Assembly: GCA_019009955.1 (NCBI GenBank)
Contig: CM032233.1
Coordinates: 81,723,001-81,787,000, forward strand
Reading direction: 5' to 3'
DNA length: 64,000 nucleotides
From: Riptortus pedestris
Taxonomy: Eukaryota; Arthropoda; Insecta; Hemiptera; Alydidae
Shown: piece by piece, positions 10,042 to 21,280 of the stretch
Position numbering within the stretch: the first letter of the stretch is position 1
Layout: each line of letters begins with the position of its first letter
Notes under the pieces: model-generated
The model's database searches: none
The model's input: only the letters and a program-made list of their open reading frames with translations
What the model was told of the DNA's origin: nothing
Made by a program: the position numbers and the translations under genes

Positions 10042-10461
10042 GTTAACCTCTAGCGGTCGCAATTTTTGTTTGATCGTTGCCAAACTCGATATTTGAACGT
10101 TTTATGCAAAAAGACAGATCAAGTTCGTTAATGGCTGAAATTGGACATGTGGGATGGGGAATTTTTGAAAATTCAAAATATCTCCGTTACCATACGTCGG
10201 ATCAAACAATTGTATAGAATCAATCTTATTGAAAATTAAATTTACTATAAATATTGCTCTATACATTTATTCTCTGTCTTTAATATTAACCAGGATATTT
10301 GCATTTTTATTAATTGTAACGAAGAAATGAAATAGGCTAACTTCGGGTCTAGTCGTGAGTTTCCGTCAAAAGCTAATTCGACTCTCGTGAAATTTCTCCA
10401 TTGTAAAACTTGACGTCGGAAATCTGCTTAGTTTACGCAGCCCCTGCGTGACGGACTTTTT
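9842..10461 (+). mobile_element. HINE-like element, full length
   Basis: 5' TTTTAGCAGATTTCC with the following AAGGAAAATCAGCG, (TA)n tracts around 9947-10039 interrupted by GGAG, TCTGTTAACCTCTAGCGGTC, the body, GGAAATCTGCTTAGTTTACG, hairpin CGCAGCCCCTGCG and GACGGACTTTTT. All terminal features are intact. Confidence 0.8.
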
Positions 10462-10597
10462 CTATTTATGGATAAGCAACGGCCTTAACCGACCGGTATG
10501 ACAATAGAATTATATATAGTGGCCGCGATAAACATTCAATTGCTACGGTATTGCAATAGTCACAAGTCCCAAGATTCCAAGTCCCTCCACATTACAC

Positions 10598-11154
10598 AAA
10601 AAGTCCGTCACGCAGGGGCTGCGTAAACTAAGCAGATTTCTCACGTGAAGTTTTACAATAGAGAAATCTGCCTAATAACAACTGTAATAGAAAGAAACCT
10701 CTAAACCTAAAACATTATTTAGGGCGTAATAACCCAGTAGTTTCTAGCCTCGAAACACAGTTAACCTAACCTCTAAACCTATTCACGAGGGACGGATAGT
10801 TATGGAAAAGGCCGCCAGAGCTCTCGGCGGAAAGTCCGAACATAGCCTACTGGTACCACACGCAGAATACAAATACAAATATCTCGGTTAATATTCAAGA
10901 TACAGAATAAATGTATAGAACAATATTTATAGTAAATTTAATTTGCAATAAGATTGATTCTGTACAATTTTTCGATCCGACGAATTGTAACGGAGATATT
11001 TCGAATTTTCGGAAATCCTCCCCTCTAAACCCCCCCCCTCCCCGTGGTCCGATTTCAGCCGTTAACGAACTTTATCTTTTTTTTGACATAAAACGACTAA
11101 ATATCGAGTTTGGTAACGATCAAACAAAAATTGCGACCGCTAGAGCGGTAACAG

Positions 11155-11209
<55 letters not shown>

Positions 11210-11356
11210 TATATAAATCTATATATATACAGTTTTGAACGGACCTTATTTTCGTCATCTACTAGGTAGGATCGATGGACATTTGAAGAAAAATTTCGAA
11301 AATTCCGTCATGAGTACAACCTCAATAGCTGATTTCCCTTAAGGGAAATCTGCTAA
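10598..11356 (-). mobile_element. HINE-like element, full length
   Basis: Reverse orientation. The left terminus AAAAAGTCCGTCACGCAGGG is followed by GCTGCGTAAACTAAGC and the pair GCAGATTTC...GAAATCTGC, which can form a second stem. The body, a (TA)n tract at about 11159-11206 and the 5' palindrome arm TTCCCTTAAGGGAAATCTGC follow. A copy 137 bp upstream (9842-10461) points the opposite way, so the two 3' ends face each other. Confidence 0.82.
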
Positions 11357-11895
11357 TAAGGGGGATGAGTTAAACATTGCATAATGAATTTCGCGAAATT
11401 ACATCATGCCGTTATAAAGGCGAGACAAGTGGATGGGAGCAAGGGAGAAACTATAAGAGTCCTAAACTGGCCCTAAAAAATTCACTATGATAAGACTGAG
11501 TGAGAATGAAAAGAGGTAGGTAGATGAATGGGAGGGTTATTGATGGCAGGCTGGATGGAGTGTGAGGGACGACTCGACAGCCCGACAACATTTTTGCATT
11601 TAATCTACATAACCTTTAATTTGGTTATGAGCATGTTTTTTCCTCGAGTTTTTTTTTTTTTTCATCTTTTCGGATGACAAAATCAATATGTTTCAATTGG
11701 TCCATTGGTTCTCAGAAGCAGCCATTTATGTTTCATCTAAATATTATTTATCCGAAACTTGGTCGTAAATATAGCCCACAGAATTTGATACTTTAAAATA
11801 GTAAGGCGTTTCTATTTTTCTCAAGGGATGATTGGTTTTCAAAGCAATTACTATTTTATACTTCAGACAGCGGAATAATAATGAATGAAATTTAA

Positions 11896-12114
11896 ATTGT
11901 TTATTAATGTCCACTTCTTGCAACTAAGGCTAATTGTAATGGGTTATCTACCGGTTGCCACCATTTTCTAGCCAGGCTGGCACTAAGGATTTTATTTAAT
12001 GAAGTCCGTCACTAAATAAATTCCTTGGTCCAGGCGAGAATCGAACTCGCCACTGTGGGTTTACCATGTGACATTAAAGGCTACGCTTTAACTCACATGG
12101 CTAACCTGAGCCCC
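11896..12114 (-). mobile_element. tRNA-derived SINE
   Basis: Reverse copy. The tail side is at the left (TTAATGTCCACTTCTTGCAA). Box B appears as AATCGAACTCGCC, and the 5' end is CATGGCTAACCTGAGCCCC at the right. No clear target duplication was seen; the right end belongs to the block shared with 9429-9722. Confidence 0.75.
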
Positions 12115-12231
12115 TAATAATGAATGATTCATTTTATTTTGTATTCGTATTTTTTATTTGGGCTATACTGCATTGTACTGAGTACTTGCAGTATTTTCAA
12201 GCATGCCAAACCTGTTGTTGTTACTCGAGAC

Positions 12232-12285
<54 letters not shown>

Positions 12286-12378
12286 AACAATAACTCATTT
12301 TAAAAATAATTATTTGGATTTAAAAAAAAAAAACTCGAATACATATTCACTGAAAATACTCTAATTAACATGAACAAT
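12083..12378. repeat. Duplicated block shared with 9429-9722
   Basis: Same content and order as 9429-9722, including a (TA)n tract at about 12236-12281. Here it is continuous with a full-length reverse SINE, so this is the likelier source copy. Confidence 0.8.
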
Positions 12379-12565
12379 GGTCGATGATTCCAAGTTTTAC
12401 GTAAAGTAAAGATATATTGCACAAAATCTACAATAAATAAATTCTAAATTAATTTCTTTAGTCCTTCACATAATTTTTTATGTTTAGTATCTATTATAAC
12501 CTCATAGCTCACCATGGTTATTAGGTTTAGTTGGCAAATATGTAGATAGATAGATGGTTCTATTA

Positions 12566-12775
12566 ATGATCTAGATTATTATTATTATTATTATTTATTA
12601 ACGTCCACTTTTTGCAACTAAGGCTAATTGGGACGGGTTATCTACAGGTGGTAACCCCTTTACTTACCAGTGTGGGATTTAGGATGTTATTTAATGAATT
12701 TCGTCACTAAATAATTTCCTTTACACAGGCGAAAATCGAACTCGCCACTCTAGTTTTACCATGTGAGATAAAGTA
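12566..12775 (-). mobile_element. tRNA-derived SINE, 5'-truncated
   Basis: Reverse copy with the ATT/AAT tail at the left, TTAACGTCCACTTTTTGCAA, GACGGGTTATCTACAGG and box B region AAATCGAACTCGCC. It ends near ACCATGTGAGATAAAG, before the SINE 5' end. Confidence 0.7.
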
Positions 12776-12776
12776 A

Positions 12777-13108
12777 TGATCTAGAGGTCGCAATTTTTAT
12801 TTGATCATTACAGAATCCGATATTTAAACGTTTCATGTAGAAATACATATGAAGTTGGTCAATGATTTCACTGATTTTTGATCAATATTTAACCATTCTA
12901 TAAAATACTGGAGACTATATTTGTTGGAGGCAGAGGTCAGTCGGAAGGGGAGGGGGCTAGAGTTAGAAGAAAAGAAAATTAAAACATCTCTGTTATTATG
13001 AGTTTGATGAAAGACATTTATAGAACCAATTGTATTTTAAATTTAATTTTATATAAATATTGTTCTATACATGTTTTAGCGTTCAACTACCAACCTACTC
13101 CCACTAAA
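12777..13108 (+). mobile_element. HINE-like fragment
   Basis: Central to right-half sequence (CTAGAGGTCGCAATTTTTAT, ATCTCTGTTATTATGAG, CCTACTCCCACTA). Its last ~110 bp are duplicated at 13683-13795. Confidence 0.6.
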
Positions 13109-13680
13109 AAGTAGTACGGTGCTTGCAATCCAGACAAACCTATTGTTGTGCCTAGTAACAGAGCTGGAGCAGAGGAAGATAAAAAGTTTTTGTGTAATAC
13201 ATTCAATCCTGGAATTCCACCATTAATTAATGTAAACATGGCTGATCAATTGAAACCCTTACACAGAAAAATAAGTTATCTGTGTGCATTCATTAATTTG
13301 TATAATGTTTATATACTTATGCTATCGTACCACTAACACTAGGTTCGTTTGTTCACAAGTGAAGGGCCTGCCAAAATGGACTGTGTTACATTTTTGCCTA
13401 GTTGGGTTAGATACATTAATGATGTGTGTAGTTTCACTTTTACGTTCATCAAGAATCTTTCTATAGATTAAGATGCTATGCCACTATGTATTTGACTTCA
13501 GTGCTCTATGTCATGATCATTGAGGTTTTCTGTAATTGACCCTGTCAAATTATTTTTTATCATTGTTTCAATACCCATGCTGCTAGCTTCGGCATGGTAT
13601 CTCAACTGGGAATGCTGAAGAAAGAAGCAACATGACTAGTGAAACGGTGGTAAAAATACCATCGCACGATCAATAGCAGG
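13100..13680 (+). other. Insert between duplicated HINE-like segments with weak transposase-like frame
   Basis: A ~580-bp segment lies between two ~110-bp direct copies of HINE-like body. An open stretch up to the stop at 13334 includes VPSNRAGAEEDKK, NMADQLKPLHRKI and INLYNVYIL. The ADQ...RK and final YN.YIL spacing faintly recalls the region after the third catalytic aspartate in piggyBac-type transposases, but I would not assign it. No terminal repeats were identified. Confidence 0.25.
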
Positions 13681-13682
13681 AG

Positions 13683-13895
13683 ATCTCTGTTATTATGAGT
13701 TTCATCAAAGATATTTATAGAACCAATTGGATTTTAAATTTAATTTTATATAAATGTTGTCCTATACATTTGTTTAGCGTTCAGTAAACCCCTACTTCTA
13801 TTGATCCCACGTTAACAAAAAGCTAATATATCATGAAACCGCTTATTCTTAGCTGAAATACTGAATATGAACTATATTGACATGTGTACATGATA
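13683..13895 (+). mobile_element. HINE-like fragment
   Basis: ATCTCTGTTATTATGAG through CAGTAAACCCCTACTTC and TTAACAAAAAGCTAATATAT. It resumes the body sequence interrupted after 13108. Confidence 0.6.
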
Positions 13896-14879
13896 ATGAA
13901 ATTTGATAGAGAAAACTAACAAGTAGGAGAGATTAATTTGAATAGTTTTTCACTTTCCATAATCGTAAGACACGATCTTACGTACCTCTTCATTCCCAGC
14001 TTACGAGAAGTAAAGCTCACCTGAAACAGATAATTATGGTTTATTAAGGTTGTACCACTAATGAATGTTATACAATCTTTAAAAATATTTTTATTTTATC
14101 TCCTTTATAGTACGAAAAGTGTTTTTTTTTTTTGGAATAGGCAAATATCTCAATTCCAGAATCTACCAACAACAGCTCTCGTATAGAAAACATTATGAAT
14201 ATCAAGGGCATTTCTGACTTTGTTACCGGGAAATAAAATTTTATGAATATATTGTAAAGTGAAAATTCGAATCATCAATAAAGCAAAAAATGGTAATATG
14301 CTTACAAAGAATAAAATAATGTATAATTATGGGGTCTCTGAATTGGTATACTTTAAAAAGAAACAGGCAGTTCTCATGATACGAAAAATGCACCAAAAAC
14401 GTCTATAGAAAAAGAAAGGAAATCCTATGATTCGAGAAATTTGGAAGATATAAGAAAATTATTCTAATTTGTGAGGCCACCAAATTCCAAGAGGGTTTTA
14501 AATCCCTGAGGAAAGGTTTTCACGGCTTACTGAGTTTAATTTGAAAACAATATTAAAAATTATAGATACATGGGCCCTGTCATCAAAGAAAACTGTAAAC
14601 AATGTTGGCCAAAATACTTACTATTAGATGGATCAAGGTACTAACGATGACTTAATAGAAGTGTGTTGAAATAGAGACAAATATAAGAATTACTGTGTCT
14701 CTAAAATTCTAATCACATTTGGTTACGTTTCGACTTGCTTAAAAATTAAGTTCTGTTAAGAATATTAATAGGAAAAGCAGGAGTAACAGTGAGGAAAGAT
14801 AACCAGGTGATTTCACTGTAGAAAGCTTTATATGTTTAAACATCTCCACGCTACTAATTTTAAAAAAACTAAGCCCTGT
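13896..14879. other. Unique sequence, nothing recognised
   Basis: AT-rich sequence without a convincing frame, terminal repeat or RNA gene. Confidence 0.4.
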
Positions 14880-14995
14880 TTTAGCAGATTGACTAAGGGA
14901 AACCAGCTATTCAGGTCGTATTCATGACTCAGTTTTCGAAAAAATTTCTGAAATGACGATCGCTCCTACCTACGAGATGACGAAAACGAAAACAA
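14880..14995 (+). mobile_element. HINE-like 5'-end fragment
   Basis: TTTAGCAGATTGACTAAGGG, then GACGATCGCTCCTACC and GAGATGACGAAAACG. It stops before the (TA)n tract. Confidence 0.7.
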
Positions 14996-15813
14996 ATACT
15001 TCCTCTGATATGGTTTCTAATCACTCACTGAAAATTTGATTGCAAAATATATATTAAAAAACTGTATTTCCGTAAAAACGGTTGAGGATGTCTCTGAGAT
15101 ACGAAGGTGGAATATTCTTGAGCGCCCGAGCGAGGGTTAATAAGTATCAACAGAAAACTCCAGTTTCATCTCGCAGTCAACTGAAACCAGGAACTACTTA
15201 ATTTGATAGGGATAGAGGAGCGAAGACTGCTGTATCAATGTGTAGGAGGCAAGTGTGCAGCGGAGGGTGTAACCACATTACTCTGGAGTGGTTAGGCATC
15301 TCGCATTTTTAAACGGAACAGAGGAATTCATTTAAGCCTCTTAGCCAAGGCAGGACTGTTTACACCTACCTCCCTCTCAGTTCGCTTAAAGCCGTTTAAT
15401 GCTCCTCTCTCCCTCTCGCTTCTTTACACATTCACTTAAACCCTGCTCATAATCTTCTACCCACATCAGAAGTTGACAATCATCTAATTAGAAGGCTCTT
15501 TACAAAAACCAGCTATCTTCCAGACGCTTTTTATCTACCAGCGTCACGTTTCACAATAAACGTCTAAAAAATAAGCATTGTACTCTCTTCTTCTTTTTTT
15601 TTTAAGTATTTCATATAAAATTATAAACAAAAAAAAATATCATATTATATAAAGTAAAATTATATATAATATTTATTTATTTATTTTATTGTAGAGCGTT
15701 CGCTGCGAGGCGATATTGCTCATCAAAAAAGCAATGAATATAAACAAAATACAAAAATGAAAAGAGTAACAAAAAGAAATTAGACAATAAAATTAGAACA
15801 GAACAAACTAAGA
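14996..15813. other. Unique sequence, nothing recognised
   Basis: Contains a somewhat GC-richer patch near 15100-15480 with C/T-rich runs but no coding or RNA signature. Confidence 0.4.
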
Positions 15814-16260
15814 ACGCAACCAAATAACATTAAGCAACTAAATAACTGAACGCAACCAAATAACAATAAGCAACTAAATAACTGAACGCAACCAAATAAC
15901 TAAATAACTGAACGCAACCAAATAACAATAAGCAACTAAATAACTGAACGCAACCAAATAACTTTAAGCAACTAAATAACTAAACGCAACCAAATAACAA
16001 TAAGCAACTAAATAACTGAACGCAACCAAATAACTTTAAGCAACTAAATAACTGAACGCAACCAAATAACAATAAGCAACTAAATAACTAAACGCAACCA
16101 AATAACAATAAGCAACTAAATAACTAAACGCAACCAAATAACAATAAGCAACTAAATAACTGAACGCAACCAAATAACAATAAGCAACTAAATAACTAAA
16201 CGCAACCAAATAACAATAAGCAACTAAATAACTGAACGCAACCAAATAACAAAACGCAAC
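15814..16260. repeat. 36-bp minisatellite array, about 12 units
   Basis: The unit is AACGCAACCAAATAAC + AATAAGCAACTAAATAACTG. Variants alternate G/A before AACGC and AATAAG/TTTAAG/ATTAAG. One unit near 15885 is shortened by 12 bp or so. Because 36 is divisible by 3 and the minus strand lacks stops, a repetitive frame (LVAYCYLVAFSY...) is open across the array; this is a by-product, not evidence of a protein. Confidence 0.95.
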
Positions 16261-17046
16261 CTATATATATATATAATAGAAGATACAGTAGTATGGTTGG
16301 TCTAGTTTGAACAAATTAATTACTAACGTTGTGACTCCATCACATGTCTATCACGCCAATTCTGTCGTGACCTGACATACCTCACACATTTAGATTTGCT
16401 ACAGTGGGTTCATGAAGAATACCACCACGACTGGCCTTCTTAATGGGTGCCATATTATTATTATTTTGCCTTAAAAAAATGTTTTATTTGGCCATTGATC
16501 GCACCTCAGTTTCTGTGGGTTACAAATATCCATTTTAAGTTTCTTTCCACGCAGAATGGGAAACCCAACTAATTTCCATCAATCTCTGAGTTTTTTTTTT
16601 TTAAATTCATAAAATAAACCCGAAATTATCAGTAGATTACCAGTAACTACTATATTATGATGGGTTCACCTAAACCGGGCGAAATTTAAGGTCTTTAAAA
16701 CGAATTTCAAGCAGAAAAAATAATCATATTTATTTTGATCAATAAAGAATATATCTACTTACTTCCTCATTATCTTGTTAATACAAAAAAAAAGGGTAAA
16801 ATTGTCTGTATGGCGTGGTACTAGTATTCTACATTACTAATTTACCATGTTCATTTCCATTTGTGGTTAACGTATGGCGTTTTCCAACGGGGTAACTAAA
16901 AATATTATATTCTAATATTTTAACTCCAGAAGAGAGCCATAAGGTTTATATTCAAAGGAAAGTCGAGAGACAATTGTCGATTACTCCTTAAGGAGTCAAA
17001 ATTAATGAAATTCGTTCAATATTTGTGTACCAAAAAATACTGCGTG
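16261..17046. other. Unique sequence, nothing recognised
   Basis: Starts with a short TA run, then non-repetitive AT-rich sequence. Confidence 0.4.
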
Positions 17047-17145
17047 TGAAAACTTTTTTTTTTACAAAAATAGTATAACACAAAACCATAAAGAAGATAA
17101 AATAATGTGCTTCAGGCCCACACCCACAAATCAAAAATGGAAACT
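17047..17145 (+). mobile_element. Short LINE fragment related to 41526-41963
   Basis: TTTTACAAAAATAGTATAACAC, GATAAAATAATGTGCTTCAGG and CCCACACCCACAAA match (in pieces) the LINE reverse-transcriptase tail segment at about 41695-41775. The copy is too short and diverged to encode anything. Confidence 0.5.
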
Positions 17146-18571
17146 CTTTATTTATTTATTGCAATATACCGCATCTACTATTTTCCTTAGCGGTAGATGG
17201 ATCTATAGTTCTTGGAACAAACGAGTTTTTGTTAAAAATGCAAAATGCCTTTTGATGCCTTCTTCGCCGTCTCGTAAGGAATTCTCTTAAGTTCGGTTTA
17301 AGGCTCAAAACTGTTTTTGGTAGATTTTATTTTTTACGATTAATGAGAAGATGTGAGACAGTAAAATGGAAATTAAAACTTGAAACTCTGTAACGCTCTT
17401 ACAATGAGATTTGTATTCTTTTAACAGAAATTTATTTTTGGTAAAATATTTTTATAATACTTGAGTAGTAACTCGTTTTTAAATATTTATTTGTCATACT
17501 TCGTTATTCGGCACTCTGGGGTAGGAAGGTATGATCCCGAAAGCTATATACTTTAATAACTTAATGGGAAGCAGGCATATTAGGAGGCATTATTGGAAAT
17601 TTTATTTCACCTAGTCGTTGATTAGCTATAAAATTCGTTCTTCATTCAATAAATGTGAGTGAAAGAAATTTCCCATACCTATAACTATTAATGCTGAAAT
17701 TATAGCAGGAATGGAGGACGGCAGGAATAATTGCTCGAAAGTTACAAGTGATAACACAGGGTGTTTATCAGCTGGTTGCTAATTTGGTAAGGCTGAGTAG
17801 TGACAGCTAACAGCGTTTATCATTTTGGTCCAGACCTCATGTTTGCCATCTCACCTTGTCAAGCCTAGTCCCCTAGCTACGTTTTCACTGTATAAATCAA
17901 TAACATACATAACTGGTAAAATCTATAATCCAAACAATGTCCTTGTCATTTTAACATGACGCGTTACTGATCCTATAATCCACGTCCCTCAATTATAATG
18001 ACAGATGTATCAAGATTGTCTCTATGAGCTAACCTATTCTTTCAAAGGACTCCTTTAAATTTTTTGTGACTATTCATACTAACGTTCTGGCACAAATTAA
18101 AATTTCTTAAGAAAACAAAATCGAACAATTCTCGATGCCTGAACAAATCGCAAAGTTTTCTGTCCATCAATCGAGATCCGATGAAAGAATGAATGAACAG
18201 AAAACCTAATCACAGAAAAGCAACTGGGTTCATATTTGCGCAATTCACTTTCTCATTCCGGTGAATTCAAAGAACGTGGGCTCATCATTTCCAACGAAAT
18301 GAAACTTGTTGGATGTAATTAAATATTCCTTTTTCACTGGTATGAATGTAATTAGAGGCTAGTCCTATTCCTGCTATATTTAACGGTTTACATTATTTCT
18401 TTATTATTTAACTAACTTGAACTGCTTGTGATTTGCATATTTGGTTTAGTTACGTAAAATAAATACCATCTCTTAAAAGAAGGCCATGACAAACATTGTA
18501 TCTTTTTAACAAACAAAACCTTTATTGCATAATAAAAATCCAGGAATTCTCTTGCCTCTATTTTTGAATAC
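17146..18571. other. Unique sequence, nothing recognised
   Basis: AT-rich with scattered short frames. No element ends or RNA gene seen before the mariner. Confidence 0.4.
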
Positions 18572-18739
18572 TATAGGGTGGTTCCATAAATTCGTTTAGT
18601 TTCTGCCAGTAATACGATTTTTTTTTTCAAATATCTCCAGTTCTCCTTAACTCGTCTGATATTAATGATATTTATCGAAAAGGTCAAGGTCCACTCTTTG
18701 AATCTATAATATGTTTGGCTTCATAGGATTTAGTTTTGT

Positions 18740-20160
18740 TTATGCTACAGCAAAGTGAACAAGTAAGAGAACGAAGCGCATTTTCGGTAAATTTAGCTTT
18801 TTTTATTTCTAAAAAGCCAAGCCAGCTGCCGAAGCCCACCGAAAGATAGGTGGTGTGTTTGAGGACGAAGCCATAACAGAACATACTACACAGATGTGGT
18901 TTGCCAAGTATCGTTCTGGAGATATGAGTTTCGATTACTCACCCCACAGCGGTCGGCCAGCAGAGGTTGATTCGAGTGATATCAAGGCAACTATTCAGGA
19001 AAAATCCGTCGCTGTAGGTAAGAAAAATTACGGAAACTGGGAGTGTCCATAGGCATTTAAAACAGCTTGGCTACGAATCCCGTCTGAATGATTGGGAGCC
19101 AAACAAAGTGACTGAGGCAAACCTGGAAAACTGCAAATCAGTCAGTAACTCACTCTTGAGCCGGCATGAAAGAGACCCTTGTCTAAAGCCATTAGTGACA
19201 GGAGGTTAAAAGTCCGTCACGCAGGGGCTGCGTAAACTAAGCAGATTTTCCACGTGAAGTTTTACAATAGAGAAATATGCCTACTAATAACAGTACTAGT
19301 AACGAGTCACAAAACCAACTCACGAGGGACGAAAAGTTTCGGAAACGGCCCAACTACCTTTCCAAGTCCGGAATATAGCCGACTTCTACAGACCACACTC
19401 ACAATGCAAATGCAAATATCTCGGTTAATATTCCAGATACAGAATAAATGTATAGGACAATATTTATAGTAAATTTAATTTTCAATAAGATTGATTCCAT
19501 ACCATTTTTTTATCCGACGCATAATAACGGAGATATTTCGATTTTTCAAAAATCCCCCCTCTAAACCCCCCTTCCCCCTGGTTCGATTTCAGCCATTAAC
19601 GAACTTGATCTTTCTTTTTACATAAAACGATTAAATTTCGAGTTTGGTAACGATCAAACAAAAATTGCGACCGCTAGAGCGTTAACAGACAAATATATAT
19701 ATAATTATGAACGGGCCTCATTGTCATCATCTTCTGGGTAGGATCGATGGACATTTGAAGAAATTTTTCGTGCTGTGTTACGAGCTATTTCCTAAACGAA
19801 AACGCGAAATTAGAAGGTCTACTGCGCGCAGCTAACGAAATTAGACCAGTCCAAGTATTCCGGCAGAAACGCACAGAACTGGTCAATCGCAAAGGTGTTG
19901 TTTTCAACATGACAACGCTAGACCCCACTCCACAATTATCATCCAAGAAAAATTAAGTCAACATACCTGGGATATTTCGCCCCAACCACCATATTCTCCG
20001 GACTACCCACTACTCCGGTCCCTCCAAAACGGCCTGGTTTGCTGATGAGAGAGATGTAAAAATGTATCTTGATGAAATTGTTGCTTCTAAGACCCAGACG
20101 TTTTACGAGAGCAAAATTATGAAATTGTTGGAAAGATGGCAAGAGGTCCTCAATAAAAAT
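18740..20160 (+). pseudogene. mariner transposase, disrupted
   Basis: DNA-binding half: AKPAAEAHRKIGGVFEDEAI, then QMWFAKYRSGDMSF and SGRPAEVDSSDIKA, matching mariner helix-turn-helix domains and the conserved WF.+F+SGD and SGRPSE motifs. After a frame change come GYESRLNDWEPNK and the region leading to VTG, where the HINE-like copy begins. The segment with the first catalytic aspartate is missing. After the insert: CYELFPKR, LVNRKGV and QHDNARPHSTII, which retains the second aspartate. In PPYSPDY the usual LAPSD.HLF stretch is contracted, so the third acidic residue is doubtful. KTQTFYESKIMKLLERWQEV closes the C-terminus. It cannot be active. Confidence 0.88.
19208..19770 (-). mobile_element. 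HINE-like element nested in mariner, 5' end missing
   Basis: Left terminus AAAAGTCCGTCACGCAGGGG; body; a short TA run near 19693. It ends abruptly after GAAGAAATTTTTCG, joined to mariner sequence (TGCTGTGTTACGAG). The 5' terminus and the intervening mariner segment are both absent, so a deletion spans the junction. Confidence 0.8.
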
Positions 20161-20620
20161 ATGAATGGATTATTGAATAAAACTCATTCTTTGTTTCAAA
20201 AAAATTGTTTCAGTTCAACCTCCAGAAACCGAACGAACTTATGGAACCATCCTATATTTTAAAATACCGTGGTTATCGTCTTCTTCAGAAGGAACACACC
20301 CTGGGAAACTTCAGCAATAACTAAGGGTACCACATCATAAAACTATGCTGAAGAAAATTAAAATCAGTAACATTCAAATAGCTCGAATTCATTTATAAAT
20401 TACAAATGACATACTTCTCCTCGAGAAATTATTCTGTCAAACAGACAGAATATTTACTTCAATATTACGTAGAATGTGTGAACAAATGAGGGAAATAGTA
20501 ATCCATAATAAAATTTCCTCCATCTTTGGAGTACGAAGCATTTAAATGCAGATAAGAGGCAGACATTAAATCACAAATAAAAAGGTATCTTAACGCTCTT
20601 CGACCCTTCCTGTTATTTAA

Positions 20621-21106
20621 AAAAAGTCCGTCACGCAGGGGCTGCGTAAACTAAGCAGATTTCCCACATGAAGTTTTACTGTAGAGAAATCTGCCCAATA
20701 ACAGCTGTAGTAGGAAGGGATCTCTAAACCTATTCACAAGGGTTGAATAGTTCTGGAAACGGCCACCAGAGCTCTCGGCGGAGAGTCCGGAACATGGCGG
20801 GGTTCCGTCGACCACACACACAATACAAATGCAAATATCTCGGTTAATATTCAAGATAAAGAATAAATGTATAGAACAATAATTATAGTAAATTTAATTT
20901 ACAATAAGATTAATTCTATACAATTTTTCGATCCGACGCATAATAACAGAGATATTTTGAATTTTCAAAAATCCCCCCTCTAAACCCCCCTCCCACTGGT
21001 CCAATTTCAGCCATTAACGAACTTGATCTCTCTTTTTACGTAAACCGCTTAAATATGAAGTTTGTTAACGATCAAACAAAAATTGAGACCGCTAGAGCTT
21101 TAACAG

Positions 21107-21170
<64 letters not shown>

Positions 21171-21280
21171 GAACGGACCTCATTTTCGTCATCTCCTGGG
21201 TAGGATCGATGGACATTTGAAGAAATTTTTCGAAACTCGCGTCATGAGTACGACCTCAATAGCTAAGGGAAATCTGCTAA
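20621..21280 (-). mobile_element. HINE-like element, near full length
   Basis: Left AAAAAGTCCGTCACGCAGGG with hairpin, GCAGATTTCCCACATG, the GTAGAGAAATCTGCC stem partner, the body, a (TA)n tract at about 21113-21163, and the 5' block. The 5' palindrome has lost one arm: AATAGCTAAGGGAAATCTGC directly joins. Confidence 0.8.

Larger units (their letters stand above)
18572..20256 (+). mobile_element. mariner element interrupted by a HINE-like copy
   Basis: Terminal inverted repeats are TATAGGGTGGTTCCATAAAT at the left and, read inward, TATAGGATGGTTCCATAAGT at the right, with TA at the borders. The TIRs stay similar for over 30 bp. Transposase remnants occur on both sides of the nested HINE-like copy at 19208-19770. 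Confidence 0.9.

Noticed and set aside
9844..10083. Open frame with long tyrosine-isoleucine repeats (also at 25720-25959, 30961-31293, 47147-47517, 50002-50196)
   Set aside because: The frame is made by (TA)n microsatellite translation plus HINE-like or Helitron flanks. Nearly identical 'proteins' recur only because the repeats recur.
11896..12114. Functional tRNA gene suggested by box A and box B-like sequences
   Set aside because: The cloverleaf is not maintained. The sequence has a long non-tRNA body with an AAT-type tail and recurs as dispersed copies, so it is a SINE.
16036..16245. Hydrophobic repeat protein LVAYCYLVAFSY
   Set aside because: Exact product of the 36-bp minisatellite. 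The unit length simply preserves the frame.
15814..16260. Possible CRISPR array
   Set aside because: Units are contiguous with no unique spacers, and the genomic context is an animal nuclear genome.
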